Below, piece by piece: positions 23,679-37,169 of a stretch of 64,000 nt of DNA. The notes beneath the pieces are model-generated. The model had not been told where the DNA came from. It saw only the letters and a program-made list of their open reading frames with translations, and did not search any database. Location of the stretch: assembly GCA_023213395.1 (NCBI GenBank), contig CM041465.1, positions 219,177,741 to 219,241,740 on the forward strand, in the 5' to 3' direction. The position numbers were made by a program, and so were the translations under genes. Each line of letters starts with the position of its first letter. The stretch's first letter is position 1. The stretch is from Cycas panzhihuaensis. Its lineage: Eukaryota; Cycadophyta.

Positions 23679-25080
23679 TTTGCCCCTTGACACCTAAAGC
23701 TCTTGCTTTAAGACATAAGTAGAATAGTAAAAGGTGGCAATGTGTCAAATATAAGGTTTTTAAGAAATGGTAGGAAAAATAATTGAATGATGACTGAATG
23801 GATAGTGGAAGGATACAATGGAAGAAATATCAAAGATACTATTGAAAGTGATTCTTAATTTTATTACAACACTAATGGAAAAGTACTACTAAAAAGCATA
23901 CCAAATGGATAGGGCTTAAAAAATAAATCCATACAAGAATGCCCATAAACTATATGGGGCTTATAACTTGGTCTATTATATCATCAAAGTTGCCCATAAA
24001 TTAGATGGGATTTATAACTTGCTAAATCAAAGATACTACTAAGGATTCCCATAAAGTACAAGGGATTTTAAATGAAGTGGCCATAGTTTTATCTCACTAA
24101 CCATGCTTTGGAGGTAGGATCTCTTTATTAGAGCATGGGAGATTAACTATCATAGTTTATAAGCTCATTAACTAGTAATTTTTTAGAGCTAGATGGGATA
24201 GATTGTCATAGTTTATAAGTTCATTAACTGGTGAATTTTCAATGCTCAGGACTACCATAGTTTAAACTCATTAGTAAGTGACTTTTTGGAACTTGATTTT
24301 CATAGTTGAAGCTCATCAACAATGATGTTTTATAGTAGACTTCTATCATAGTTTTAACTCTTTAATAGATAGGTTTTTAGTGCATAAGGCTGTCGTAGCT
24401 TAGGCTCATTAGCAACTAGCAACTCAAAGCTCAATAGGAGATACTAATAGTGAGAGAACAAGTTAAAGCCACCATATTTAAAACTAGGAAAATCATCAAT
24501 AAAAGATTGCCCTTTAAGAGCATAAAAGGAACTCTTGTTAATGAGAGAAAATGGTAGAATTCTAGATTGAAAGGATGCCCATTATAATTGAAGAAACCAA
24601 AATTGAAACCTATCAACCTGAGGGGATAAAATCAATTGAAAGGAAAACTCTCACTAAAATTAAGAAAGAGAACCCTTTTTATAAGAAAATAAGGAAATTT
24701 TAATTTTTTTTTCATAAGAGAGAGTTAGAAAATAAGGATTTTGAGAGCCATTTTTTGACTACTAGAGGCAATAGATAGGTTATTTAGGCTCCAAATAGAA
24801 GATTTGAGAGAGATGTATCGAGGAGTAAGATACCCAGTGAGTTTCACTTAGAAATAATTTTTTAATTAATTTTTATTATGAAAAATATAATAATATAGAG
24901 CTAAAAACATAATAATAGTATTAAAAATGTGATAAAAGAATTAAAAATATGATTGTATGAATTAATACTAATTTTAGGGAATCATATTTTTTATTATACT
25001 ATGTTATTATATGTTTTACTTTGTTATCATATTTTTGCCTTTGAAAAAAAGAAAACAAGAAAGATAAAAACTTTTTGAAT
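23679..25080 (-). other. Element C 3' untranslated tract
   Basis: Noncoding DNA between the 3' LTR and the antisense tract. It starts with the polypurine tract and contains the repeat array at 24070-24420. The remainder is AT-rich with no frame worth naming. Confidence 0.6.
24070..24420. repeat. Degenerate tandem array, unit about 55-65 bp
   Basis: Six or seven units, each holding a 'catagttta...ctcattaac' core. The first unit (24070-24120) matches the single unit in element A at 45300-45340, so the array probably grew from a unit already present in the family. Confidence 0.75.
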
Positions 25081-28000
25081 ATAAAATAGGTATTGATAAA
25101 GGTCTTTTGAGTGATGTAGCTATTGGAGAGGGTAAACACTAGAGAAAATAAGCAATTAGCCATTAGAGAGCTCGTTAGCGAGCTAATAGAGAAGGATTGG
25201 GATATTTTATGGAGGTGAGGGTTATCCTAAGTGAGTGGGTCTACCCAATTAGTAATGGAATATAAGACATTGCATGATTTTATAGGTTGTTGGCTTCCTT
25301 GAGAGAGGGTATTCAGAGTATGAGGGATTGAAGACATCTAGATCACTCCCAGGGATATTAGCAGGATCTTGGGAGTTAGTTGGCATAAAGAGGGAGTTAG
25401 ATTAAGTAGAGTTATTGGTGATGAGTCCCAAGAGGCCCACAATCAATACCTTACTAGCTTTGTTAATCAGCTTGGCCCTCATGATGTTTCTATAAAGGCA
25501 ATGAGGGCAATAGACATGATACCTATGATATAAAAGATTGTTACTTTGAACATCATATTTAAGATTGTGAGGACCCAAAATTTTATGGAGGTCCCTAATT
25601 AGTAGATTGGAGTGATTAAAAGATGTGAGAGGGGCATTAAGATAAACTAGGGATAAGATATATCAGATAGCATGCATCTTTAGTTATCCAAGATCATGAG
25701 ACAAAGACAAGGGAGTTTCTCATATAACTCTATTCTTATGTGCTACCTATATGATTATATTCTATTAATAAGACTAGGTGGAGTGCTAAGAGAGTTAACT
25801 ATCATGGATCCATGGATGAATAGGTGGCACATGAGGGTATGGATCCATAATAGGATATTCATAGTAGTGAGGACTACACACAATCCTTTATTAAGTCAAA
25901 TGATGAAGAGATAATTGGTAGAGGACCCATATGAGGGGTTACTAATATGGAGCGATGATTAGGTTGATATAACTAAGAGAGAAGTAGCAAAGAAGGTTCG
26001 TATTACAATTAAAGGGAGAGGAAGAAGAGGAGGGAGAGGACAAGGAGAGAGAGGATGACATCTAAGTGGCTAAGGGATGATAGGGGAAGCTCCTCAATAG
26101 CCCATTAGAGAAGGAAAGAGAGAGAAAGGAGAGTTATCATCTGGAAGAGGTAGGAGAGGAGGTGTAGAGGTAGTCTAAGAGATAGGAGGAGTTAGTGGTG
26201 GTAGAGGAAGGTCCATTCAGAGCATGGACCTAAGTTCCATTTGAGGTCAAGTAGTAGTAGAGGATGAGGGAAGAGAAAGAGTAGGAGAGGCTCCTTAACA
26301 ACCTCTAGGAAATGGGATAGAGCCAACAAAGGGGATGATGCTAGAGCCCTCAAGAGGTATATTGGTTATTATGCTTTACATATGATTTATTATTATTTTT
26401 TCTTTTGATTATCTACACTCTTTTATAGGAGATTGATCATAATCATTATGTTTTCATGGGTAAGTAAGAGTAGTATACCTCTATTAAAGGTCCACAGGAT
26501 GTTGGACCTAATTTTTCCTTATTTATCTATGTCGAAGGAACCTTCAGCTTGGAATGTTATTGACTGGATATTATTAGGAGGTCAAATTGAGTATTTTGGT
26601 ACCACATTACGAGCTTAAGACATGATCTAGGACATGCAAATGGATCTAAGGATTTGAGAGGCAGAGCTTAAGCTAGCTGAGGATGAGAAACATCATCTTC
26701 AGAGGATGACCTTGGCATAGGCAAGGGGATGGGTCACTCCATCAGAGAGAACCACAATACAACTAGGTAACTACCACTGAGAAGGGAGTCGACATATCGA
26801 TAGGCCCTAGGTCAAGATAAGAGGACATTGCCAGGAGGAGGATAGGGGGAGTCTCACCATGGTTCACAGAGATGAGAGTGGACCTTATATTGGTAAGAGA
26901 TAGGTATAGAAGGGGGGCATTCTATAGCCTCATATGATGTTGTATATTAGCCACAGGATGGTAAATGTATTTTATGATAGCCATGTAGTACTTTTATCAT
27001 GTATATATGTATCATTTCCATCATCATTTGTGTAAATATGTGTATGAATTGTTGTCTCTAAACTCTTTCCTTCCTTTTACCCCTAATCATATATTACACA
27101 TAATATAAACTCATAATTATGAATGTCCATAAAACATAAAAAGAAAAAGAAAATAGATTAAGACATAGGAGGGAGTAGAATGAAAAGATTTATTAATTCT
27201 ATTTTCATAAACTTAAAATTATCTAAAGAACAAATGGTAATAAGTCTATAAGAACAAAAGATGGAATAACATAATCTTCCTAAAGAAGAAAGGCTAATAT
27301 CATTGATATCATACTTAGGATAGATTATATAAACATAGACTGAAATCCATATTCATATAATATATTTGAAAAAAAGCATGTTGTTTAAGAAGTGAAAGAT
27401 GGGTTTCACTTAATAAACAACTAGTTTCTTAAGTACATAAGACTCCACATTAGCTCCTTCATAGTTTAGATTCTTTATGGAGTGGTAGTTTATACTCATT
27501 CTAGAGTAAGGTGCCCCTAATGTAAGATAAAATCTACCCAAGGTAGTTGTCTAGGATAAAAGAAACTAGAGAGTCAACTTCAATGTTAAAGGATTATGGG
27601 ATAAATTAGATGGTAATAAAAGGAACAAAATACATCAATAATGAAGCTTGATAGTAAAGTGTAAGGAGCCATGGAGAGTGGATCTAGTAAATACCAACTA
27701 ATTAATAAACAATAACCTAAGGATTAGAATAGATAATAAGAAGACTATCATAAAATTGAGAAATCTCTAATAAAGCTCCTATAATAAAAGAAAGAATATT
27801 CAACTTTATTATTGGTTTCTCTAAGTAAAAAAACACTAGTAGAGGAGAGGAGGTTCCTTGATTAATTATATATCACCCATATGATAGAAAATGGTCCTAG
27901 GTTAACTTTACTACCTCTATTAGTGAATAAATTCAATGCCATGGAAAAGATAGGAACTACATTTAGAGATAGAGTGATTGATAAAGAGAAGTCATAAGAA

Positions 28001-28900
28001 TCAATTAGTCATGAGTTGGTATAAAAACTAAGAAAATAGTTTCAACTGCAAGGAGTAAAGGATAATATCATAACTACGATAAGGATCCAATGATCGAAGA
28101 GATGTCAAATAGGGTCAATCATGACTAAGGCCATGATGGACCCAAGCAGTTGGATTCAAAAATCTTGAGTGCTCTACCCAAATGAACCCAACCTATAGTG
28201 AATATAGATGGGGATGAAGTTATCACGTGACTTGCCCTATATTATAAGAGGATGGTAATAATAGTATTTTTCAGACTTCTCTCTCTCTCTCTCTCTCTCT
28301 CTATAATAATTTTTTTATTTTTTATTTTTTAAATTTCTTTTTAGTATTTATAAGAGAGAGGATTTGAGAATCATCTAATCATAACATATCCCTTCTCAAT
28401 GTAGTAAGGATTATTTCTTTTTAACAAAACCAAAATGGGATAAGGGTAACTAAACTCCTCAAGGATCGAATTTTGAGGAAATGAAGGAAACCTAAATCAT
28501 AATATCCCTAATTATATAGAAAAAGTATCATAATGAATATTCACTTCAAGAGTGTAAATAAAGAAAAACAAGGATTAAAGAAGAAAACAAAAGAAAAAAT
28601 AGATGATATATGGTCAATAAGAAACCTCTAAGGTGAAAGAAAAGGTGTATAAAGTAGATCAATCAACTGGTATAATAATTGAAGTTAACAAAATAGATGT
28701 TATATCATAAATAACTATCAAGGATGAAACTAGGGGCTAAAATTCTCTTCTAAACTTGAAGCCCAAAAGAGAAAAGATAGAAAATGGTGATAGAAAATAA
28801 TTTCAACAACCAACGTATATGCCAAAAGAAGATAGTAGCCTTATATAGTTGGTAGAGTATCACTTGATAAAAGTGAGAGAAAATAGAAGGAACATAGAGA
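25081..28900 (+). mobile_element. Element C antisense extra tract, copy of 1-2813
   Basis: Runs parallel to the start of the window and then ends in 3' repeats. Its + strand includes an open 72-codon stretch (25696-25914) and a purine-rich low-complexity segment (25990-26340) that would encode Gly/Arg-rich sequence. Tat-lineage elements are known to carry additional, often antisense, ORFs between pol and the 3' LTR; this tract fits that position and strand. The protein is too decayed for me to identify. Confidence 0.5.
28277..28302. repeat. (CT)n microsatellite
   Basis: About 12 uninterrupted CT units inside element C. Confidence 0.9.
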
Positions 28901-29049
28901 GTATTTAAAGAAAGAGATTTTCCATAATTTTAGCTCATTAGACAATATAGCTTTTCGGAGTCATAGTTTATCCTCATTGTAGAGAATGAAATCTACCATA
29001 GTTTATACTCTTTAGTAGATAAATTTCTCAGGGCCATAGTTTATATTCA

Positions 29050-29538
29050 TTACATATTCATCCTTGGAGTATACCCTAACTCTAAGTCATTATCAACTAT
29101 CTCTCCTATGAGCATGGTATTTCCTTCTTCAAAATTAAAAGGAGTAGGTTCTCCAAAAGAGGGAGATTCCTCAGACTGAGGATGAGTAAATAATGATGAA
29201 TCAGAGTGTAATATTTTTAGAAAACCTAGCCTATAATGGTAAGAAGGGAGACTAGGGGTAGAACCAGGTAAATGCTTAAGAATTACTTCATCATTCTTAG
29301 AATGATCTAGATGAAAGAGATTGACTAAGATGACATTATTTATTAGGACAAAAGAAGAAGATAATAACTTAAAAATCTGGGGATATTTAGGCATAAGATC
29401 TTGATGAGTTTGAGAGAGTTCAATGATAGAAAAAACTTGAGTAAACATGATAAGCCTATCAATAAACTCCCAAGTTGAGGTAAAAACTTGTTTGAACTCT
29501 TTATGTTCAAGAGAATAATTAAGAGATGAAATGGTCAT
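29050..29538 (-). pseudogene. Element C protease-RT linker remnant
   Basis: An open 162-codon frame. It corresponds to the linker between protease and RT in A (49130-49470) and B (20750-21080, 36080-36400): all share a segment ending in an F-x-E/L-G-N/K-x-M block followed by a basic stretch. It stays open by chance because little CAG or CAA was in frame. It ends where RT should begin, and RT is absent. Confidence 0.65.
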
Positions 29539-30089
29539 CTAAATAAGATGTGATGGAGAATCATCAATAGAGTGACGAGGAAGGAAAGAAATAGTTAAAA
29601 CCAAGTTAATCTCTTGAACTCCATTAGATAAAATTTGGTTTATTTATGATGAAGTATAAGGTGAAATAACTCCATCCTATGTAATAACAGTTTCTTTTCT
29701 CATCTATTAAGCCATGTAATGAAGAGAAAGGATTGAAAAAAGAAGTTATTATAGATATAAGTATATTATATAAGGATGAACTGACTTATTTAGATGGTGG
29801 AGTGGTCTCATAATAAGGAGCTATAACACCTATAATTGGAGGTAAACATAAGACTTGTGAGAACGAGACTTATTTAGAAGTGGAAGATCTAGATCAACTG
29901 TTCGAACTATAGAACATTCTTCAGAAGACTAATTAGAATATGACACCTCTTCTTCAAAAGAAGAAGAAGACAAAGAACTTGTTTTAAAAGGAATGATTTC
30001 AATCATATCCACATCTTTTACTTCTACCTGAGAGGGAGAAAATTAAATAGAAAAATACTAACCTAAACCCAAAGATTGAAAGAAGTACT

Positions 30090-30430
30090 ATGATGAATTG
30101 GAGGATTCACTAGGTTTAGCAACAATTTCAATGAGAATAACTGATTACTTGATTGGTTTAGGTTTACGCTTAACAATTTTTAATTTGCCTTTATGGATAA
30201 ATCAGAGTTCACCAAAAAGGGAAGAACAAACAATAGCCATTTGGATAATCCAAGGTCTACCTAAAAGGATGTTATACTCTAAGTTAATGTCCATGATGAT
30301 AAGTTTAGTGAAGACTATTTTGCCCTCCAAAGTAAGAGGAAGAGTGACTTAGCCAAGGGGAAGCCTTTGGTTCTTATTATAACCTTGGCAAATCCACTCA
30401 CAAGGATCAAAAATTGAGATCTCTCAGTCT
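30090..30430 (-). pseudogene. Element C protease remnant
   Basis: The minus strand encodes a decayed retroviral-type aspartic protease. The family signature YN-x-LLGRPW lies at 30249-30280, as in A at 49997-50027 and B at 37423-37460. The D-T/S-G active site cannot be read with certainty. Confidence 0.65.
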
Positions 30431-31329
30431 TCAACAAGGCAAAGAGGAATAACATTAACAGATGATCCTTTATTAATGATAATACATCTAATATTTATGT
30501 CATCCTTGATAATCTCAACATAAAATAGAGGAATATCATTATAAACATGGTTAACGTGGCTAGGTAAAGTGGTTAGATCAAAAGAGAGGGTAGAAGTAGA
30601 TGTGACAATAGGAATAGGAACTCCTAATATATCAAATAAAAGTTTTCATTACTCAAGGAAATGCTTTAATAAGTATGTAATAGATATACTAATGGGAATA
30701 GTCTTTAACTCATCAACTAAGGAAAATGATCCATCCTTTAGACTAGAAGGAATAAATCAAAACTTGATGGGATGAGTGGGTATAAGTAGTAAAGAGTCAG
30801 GATTTTTGGTCATTAAATTATTGAATGATTTAGAAGGACCTAAACTCTTTATAGTCTCTACCATGTTGATGGTCCTCTTAGTCTCTCCACCCTTAGGAGG
30901 TGGGAAAATTTAACTATTAACATGCTTTACTGAGGGATTGGAAGAAACAATTAGTTTCTTAGTTGAGTTAGGTTCTACACATTCATCTTCATTACTTTCC
31001 ACTTGTTTTGTTTTACCTTTAACTTTATCTTCCTCTTTTTCATCCTTATTTTCATGCAATAGGTCTTTATGAATCAATTGATCTTAAGTAGATTTAGAAG
31101 CTTGATTATTTTAAATAGAAGACCTTTGACTCATTGCTTGCATGGTGCAATATTAACTTCTATCATGAGTATCAGTTTGGTAATAAAAATACCATTTAGT
31201 CTTTCTGATAGGAGGGCTCTAATGCTTTCTTCCTTCACTAATATGAATTACTTTAGTTTCTTATTTACTTAGAGGATTAGGAACATAACTGTCAATGTGC
31301 AGTTTGGTATTAATTATGTACTCTAATAA

Positions 31330-33165
31330 TCTAATTGAGGAAGTTAAATAATCATAAGTTGGTTCAAAATAAAAGGACCTTGATGCATTCTTTTGAAGGA
31401 CCCAATTTACTAACTTTCTTAATAACTGCTTAGATCTTGAAGGTCTCTAAAGTAAGACATCAATTAATAGCTTCCTCATATGTTTGAGGACCTAATTTGA
31501 ATACCTCAAGATGAACATGAGGTCTCAAGGCATTAGTAAATAAGCCAAAGAGAATATTGGAGTCTAATTGAGAGTAACATACATGAACCTAATCTTGAAA
31601 CCTTCTCATAAAATCTCTTGAAGTTTCATCATAATTTTGTTTGATAGTTAATAGTGATTTAATACCAAATTTAAAAGGTCTAGCTACATCAAAATAATTG
31701 ATGAAGGAATTAACTAATTGTTAAAATGAAATGATATAAACTGAGAGAAGGCGATAAAACCATTTCAAAGCATCGCCTTGAAATGACTTGGGGAACAACT
31801 GCATCATAACATAATCATATGGCATGAAGTATATATATGCAGGCACAAATGCTTATATATGAGATGTTGGATCTTGAGAGGACTCACCTGAGAACTTAAG
31901 AAGTTTAGGTAAGAAAGGAGGCATGGGAGATAATATAACTTCTTGAGGGAAATGAGACTTCATATAATCCAAGAAAGGCTTCCTTCGTATTAATGTTGTA
32001 GGATGTTAGAGGAAGGATGAAAGTTGATGGATTGAAGAGGAAGTAAATTGTTATTCAAAGGAAGTAGGATGAGTTAGAAGGAGTTGATCAAGATTAAACC
32101 ATACTACTAAATTAACCATAGAATTATTTTAAGGTATACGAATTTGAAGGAATGTGGGATTAAAATTATAAGTAGTAGTATGTTGAGGAAATGGTTTATG
32201 AACATGAGATGACAAAGAAGGATTAACTATTGAAGTGGCCTAAAATAGAGTAGAAATAGCCTAAGGATGAACATTTTAAAGGTTAAGGGTAGGATTAAAT
32301 GATGGAATAGGATTATTTGGTTTACGAGAAGGAGGGACAAGCCTAACTTATTGAGGAATAATCCTATGTGTAAACACTTATGGATGAGCTTAGGAAGGAA
32401 TAGAAGCATACTACATAAAAGTAGGTTTTCTTAAATATGAAGGAGTTGATCTAAGTATTAAAGTTAATGGACCATCATGATGAGAAATATGAGTAATGGA
32501 AGAAGTAGGATTCCCTTGAGTGAGTGACTCAAAAGGTCTTTTATGTATGGAAGATGAAGCCAAGGGAGGATAATTTTAGTTTTGTAATAAATGAGATGAA
32601 GCTCAAGATTATAAATGAACAGATCTATTATCTTCTACTTCATTCTGAGGAGAAGAAGATAGTCTCAAAATAGGGAGACAAGATGGGAAAGAGGATTGAT
32701 CTACCTTAAGAGTTCTAGAAGGCTCAACTTGTATTGATTTATATTCCTTATAAAGTGGATTGAATTGATGATGGTAAGGAGAAATAGTCATGGTATGAGT
32801 GTCACAATGGAAAGGATCATCATAACTAGGAATAAAGAGAGGAGAGGAAACTCTCATAAGAGCTAGTTCAAGGTAAGATAAAGGTACTTGAATGGCAAGA
32901 GTCTCTTCTTGAATAGAAGAGGAGACATGTAAGGAAGTGGTATCAATGAATTAAGAGGATATTTCAGGATACACTTGCTTAATAGCTACTTCATATAATT
33001 GGTTCGATTCTTTAGGTGGATAAACATAGGTATCATAAACTTATTACTCAAAAGTATGCTTATAGGTAGATGAGACTTCTTAGGTAGTATGCTTATGTTG
33101 AAGTTCAAAGTATAGTGGAAAACCTTGAAGTCTCAATGACCTTCTTAGTTGAGATAAAGGAATTA
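31330..33165 (-). pseudogene. Element C gag remnant
   Basis: Minus-strand gag. The part 31590-31800 aligns with the retrotransposon gag core of A (51440-51640), including the 'ctacatcaaaataattgatgaa' block. The N-terminal half (31960-33165) is proline-rich and repetitive, as in A. Stops abound. Confidence 0.7.
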
Positions 33166-33167
33166 TT

Positions 33168-33191
33168 TCCCCAGTATGTTCAGTAGAAAGA
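33168..33191 (-). other. Element C primer-binding site, decayed
   Basis: Read on the minus strand, the bases next to the LTR give tactgaacatactgggga. This resembles the tggcgaccatcttggga primer site of element A. Confidence 0.45.
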
Positions 33192-35553
33192 TGGTTGTTT
33201 GGAAATCAATCTAGGTTAATTACCTTTAAAAAGATTTATATTTCCTCTATTTCAATTGAATATCAGAAGACTGATCAACTTATAAGAACCCTAAAACTAA
33301 CTTTTTCCAACTCCTAAGGAGAATTCTCTATTTGGTTGTGTTGTATAGCTAAAGATGATTTGAAAGAGCCTAGGATACATGAATAGCATTTGGGGAAATA
33401 ATATAATAGCCTATACAATCAAGTAGAGGAGATCTAAGTTTAGAGCTACACTAACAATATTTTTTATTTTTATTTTCTAGTTTGTTGCTATTCCTGTGCT
33501 TATATTTTTTAATGTTTTATGTTTATTCAATTATAGGAAAGATTAAAGCAATCAAATCCAAGATTATACACTTGTAAAAATAATCAAAAGACTAATTAAT
33601 CAAAGGTAAATTACTCTTGAAAAATCAATAAAGAATGAATGAACCACATACACTTATTTAAAAAAAAAAAGGAATTTTGCCTAAGGAAGATAAAATTATC
33701 TTCATAAACTTTAAACAAGCTTGTACTTTAAATGAAAGTAATACTTACAGAATAAGCCATTCATACATACCTAGAAGATGAAGCATGAGATGGTGTATTA
33801 CTCCCTTTAGGTTCTTTCCACTTGCATGTATGATACTTGATGATTTTTTATAGCATTCAATGGTAAAAAAGGCTTCAAATAAAGGAGATGAACTAAAAAC
33901 TATAACATGCACGATGAATTCTTAATATGCAGGCTCAAAACTCATCAAAATATCTTGTAAGAGTTTCATACAAGATGTAATTCCATCAATCATGAACATC
34001 ATGCCTACAATTGATTTAAGAAACTAAGAGCATATAAAAATTTTATGACAATTTAAACAACATACAACTATTAAAAAAAATCATGAATTCAATCTATCTC
34101 CGAAGAAAGAAAAAAGTTAACATTATCATAGAAAGTTTATTCCCTTCAATTCTTCCTAACCAAGCATATTTCACAAAAAGAAGGAGAAATAAGAGAATAA
34201 AGGAAAATATATATCAAAACTACAAAAACTCCTTAAATTTGCAACCATATGTGTGCCTCAGAATAGTAGTCTTCCCTTTATTAGCTAATCTTTCTCTAAT
34301 TTTTCCCTTAAAATAAGTAGCAAGAAAGGTAAAAACTAAGAAGAATAAAATAACTATTACCAAAACCAATAGAATAAGACCAACATCATCTTGGAAAGAG
34401 CTAAGATTGTTATAGAGAGGGGAAGGAGAAAAGCTAAATATATTGAGAAGAGGAAGAGCTCTATTCTTAATAGCTAACTCCTATAAACCCCACAAAGGGC
34501 TAGCCTTTCAACATAGTTCTTTCTAAGGAAAATAACCACCAAAACCAAAAACAAATAAGCCACGGCTAAGAAGAAGAAAAAAAGATACACTAGGCACAAC
34601 ATAAGCTAAAAGAATCTTTCACAAACCAAAAAGAGATAATAGAAAAGTATTGCCACACTTATTAAAAAAGTATTAAAGCTTATATTAAGACTTTAGAGAT
34701 GATAGGATGACTCAACCAACCTCTAGAAATTAGATTTCAGTCAAAATAGTCTAAGTTTTGAGAATTCCAAGATTTTTCTCTCTTGATTCTCTTTCTTTTC
34801 TACTTCTTTACTTGTCAAAAGATGCAACTATAACTCTCTGATCAATTATGAAGGGTTTTGGGGGTTTTTGGATAAGAAATAAGGAATTACCATGAAATTT
34901 AAGTGAGAACATGCGAGAGATAGAGAAAAAATAACGCATTTAACAAAAAAAATTACATGCATAACAGTCAAAAACGTGATTTTCTACATAAAACACAATC
35001 AATTACATTTTATGTAGAATGAAAAATATGACTTTCTACATAAAATATGATTGATCAAATTTTTGGCAATATTAAAAAGATGATAAAAATTTAACAAATA
35101 AACTTTAAAAAAATTTAGAGCATTACCAAAAATTAAAACAAAAAAGCTTTATAAAAAAGAAAGCATAACCTAGAAGAAGTGACAAATTAAGCATAAGCCC
35201 AAAACATAAAAAATTAAATGACCAAAATATAAAAATCAAGGGGGAAAATAACAACCAAAAGGTGTTTCAAAGGAAAAAGTGGATTGGAATGGATTATAGA
35301 AAGATTTTGATGCTATAGTTTCATTCATCGGCACATTGAAGCTATAAAATACACTCATCATCATCCAAACATCAATCATTCTAGAAATCCATGATAACAT
35401 TTCACTAAAATCATACAAGATCAAGTAAACATGTCTCATTATATCTCTTCAACATAATATATAGTTTCATTTACAAGCACCACACCTATGATTAAATAAG
35501 GAAATTCATAAAAATATACAAGAGTCAATCAAGGGCCAGATTTTGATGAAACA
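33192..35553 (-). repeat. Element C 5' LTR
   Basis: 2362 bp, from TGGTTGTTTGG to GATGAAACA, the partner of 21345-23678. The right end carries about 20 bases that the other LTR lacks just before the terminal AAACA. Confidence 0.88.
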
Positions 35554-35558
35554 CCATG

Positions 35559-36409
35559 TAGGCAAATGTCCCTTATAGGGTTGTGAAAGCTCTCTTGTGA
35601 CAATCTTTGAATGAGATAAAAATCTGATCATATCTTAAAAAATCATCCATAAGGGACATGACCTCAAAACTAGCAGTTTAATCCTAAATTTAGTCAAGGG
35701 ATTCAAGAGAAAATTGATCTTTTATGCAGGTATCATTGATGTTATGAAAATTAATATATATCTAAATTAACCCATTTTTCTTAACAATGGGAATTATGTT
35801 ATACACCCATTATGACTAGTCAATATTATTAATAAGTCTCACTTTTAAAAATTTCTCTACTTCTTACTAATGGTTATATAATAATAAGGGTAAATGGGAC
35901 TTTGTCTTTGCCTCTTGGGTTTGGCTCCTAGGATTGTAGTGATATTATAGACTATGACATTAAGGTGAAGGCCCTTTATATCATTGTAGCCCCAAGCAAA
36001 GACCAATATAAACTATTAAACAAGCTCCTTAAGTTGATCCACTTCCTCTACTGAGCAATCTACTCTAACTTTAATAATTCCTAGAGTATCACCAATCTCC
36101 ATATCGATGTCTATTATTTCATTAATAAGCATGGCATTCCTTTCTTTGAAATGAGGAAGGGCAAGACTCATAAAAGATGAAGGATCTCATGAGGGCTAAT
36201 CTAAGCTAGCCAAAGGTAAATTAGGGTGCAAGTACTTATCAACACTAAGCTTGTAATGATTGGGTGGAAGGTTAGGTGTGGCTCTCACTAAGTGCTCTAG
36301 AATTACTTCATCATTCTCAAAATGATCAAGATGAAGGAGGTCTCTAAAGGTAGATCCTTCAAGCTAAGAGGGAGAATGATGAAGTAAATTTGTAGGAGTT
36401 ATCCCTAAA
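35559..36409 (-). pseudogene. Element B RT and linker, duplicate copy 2, second part
   Basis: Continues 21344 without loss after the element C insertion. It aligns with 20255-21103, including the 'catccataagggacatgacctc' block near 35647. Confidence 0.8.
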
Positions 36410-37169
36410 AGTAAGATGTGGTCTTATTCAAGGAGCATATTTATAATTATAGAAATATAAGATAAGGGACCGACTTTATTAGGTAACTCCCAATCTGATT
36501 ATATAATCTAATAAAAGTTGGACTTATCAGCTATGGGGAGGATTTTAGAAGGAGATACATAAATGAGAGAAGGCATAGTATCCTCCTAAAAAACCTCCTT
36601 AATTGGGAGAGAAGTTGTAATGATCATGTTGACTTCTTTAATTTCTCTCCTTTAGGTTGGAATCAATTTGGGAGGGCTATCCAATAAGGACATCTTATCT
36701 TTTAGAGATAAGAGGTATAGATGCCTATATATAAGAAATTTTTTACTCTGTTAATTAAACTAAACAACTTAAAAAGGAGACTCATGATAAGATACCTCAT
36801 TAGATAAGGAAGTAATGATCTATAAGAAACATACATATTAGAAAAGATAAGAAATAGGCATAATAATAATTGGGACATACTTTAAATAATGCAAGCAAAG
36901 GACATGCCTATAATTTGAATGGTTTCCTAGGATGAAAGAGGACTATCTTGAGGCATTCCATCATCATCATTGACTTCTCATAAAGAAGAAAGGGCTTGAT
37001 AAATCAAGTCTTGTACCATTTGAGTATGATCGATTGGGTAGCTTTTAGAGTTAAGGGATAAAGTCTCTTCCATGGAATAGGAGTGCATATAGAAAATGGT
37101 TATAAAGTGCTTTAAAATATTTCTACATGTGATTGACTTGATAAAGAACTTTCCCTTGAGGAAACAACA

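Larger units (their letters stand above)
21345..35553 (-). mobile_element. Element C, pol-deleted Tat-type gypsy element
   Basis: A 14.2-kb element with 2334/2362-bp LTRs, inserted in the RT of B. Read on the minus strand it has a primer site near 33190, a proline-rich gag region, protease and the protease-RT linker (to 29050). The sequence then passes straight into the 3' repeat tract. RT, RNase H and integrase, present in A and B, are missing. It carries a 3.8-kb tract (25100-28900) shared with 1-2813 of B. It is older than A, with CpG and CHG words nearly gone. Confidence 0.85.

Noticed and set aside
24431-24616. Short minus-strand frame with hydrophobic stretches, read as a membrane protein
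   Set aside because: It lies in noncoding 3' tract of element C. AT-rich DNA commonly gives Phe/Leu/Ile-rich frames.
25696-25914. A 72-codon frame as a plant mobile domain protein
   Set aside because: The sequence is suggestive only by position. No motif could be matched with confidence, so no product is claimed.
29050-29538. A 162-codon frame that looks like an independent gene
   Set aside because: Its counterpart lies between protease and RT in A and B, so it is a linker remnant of element C.
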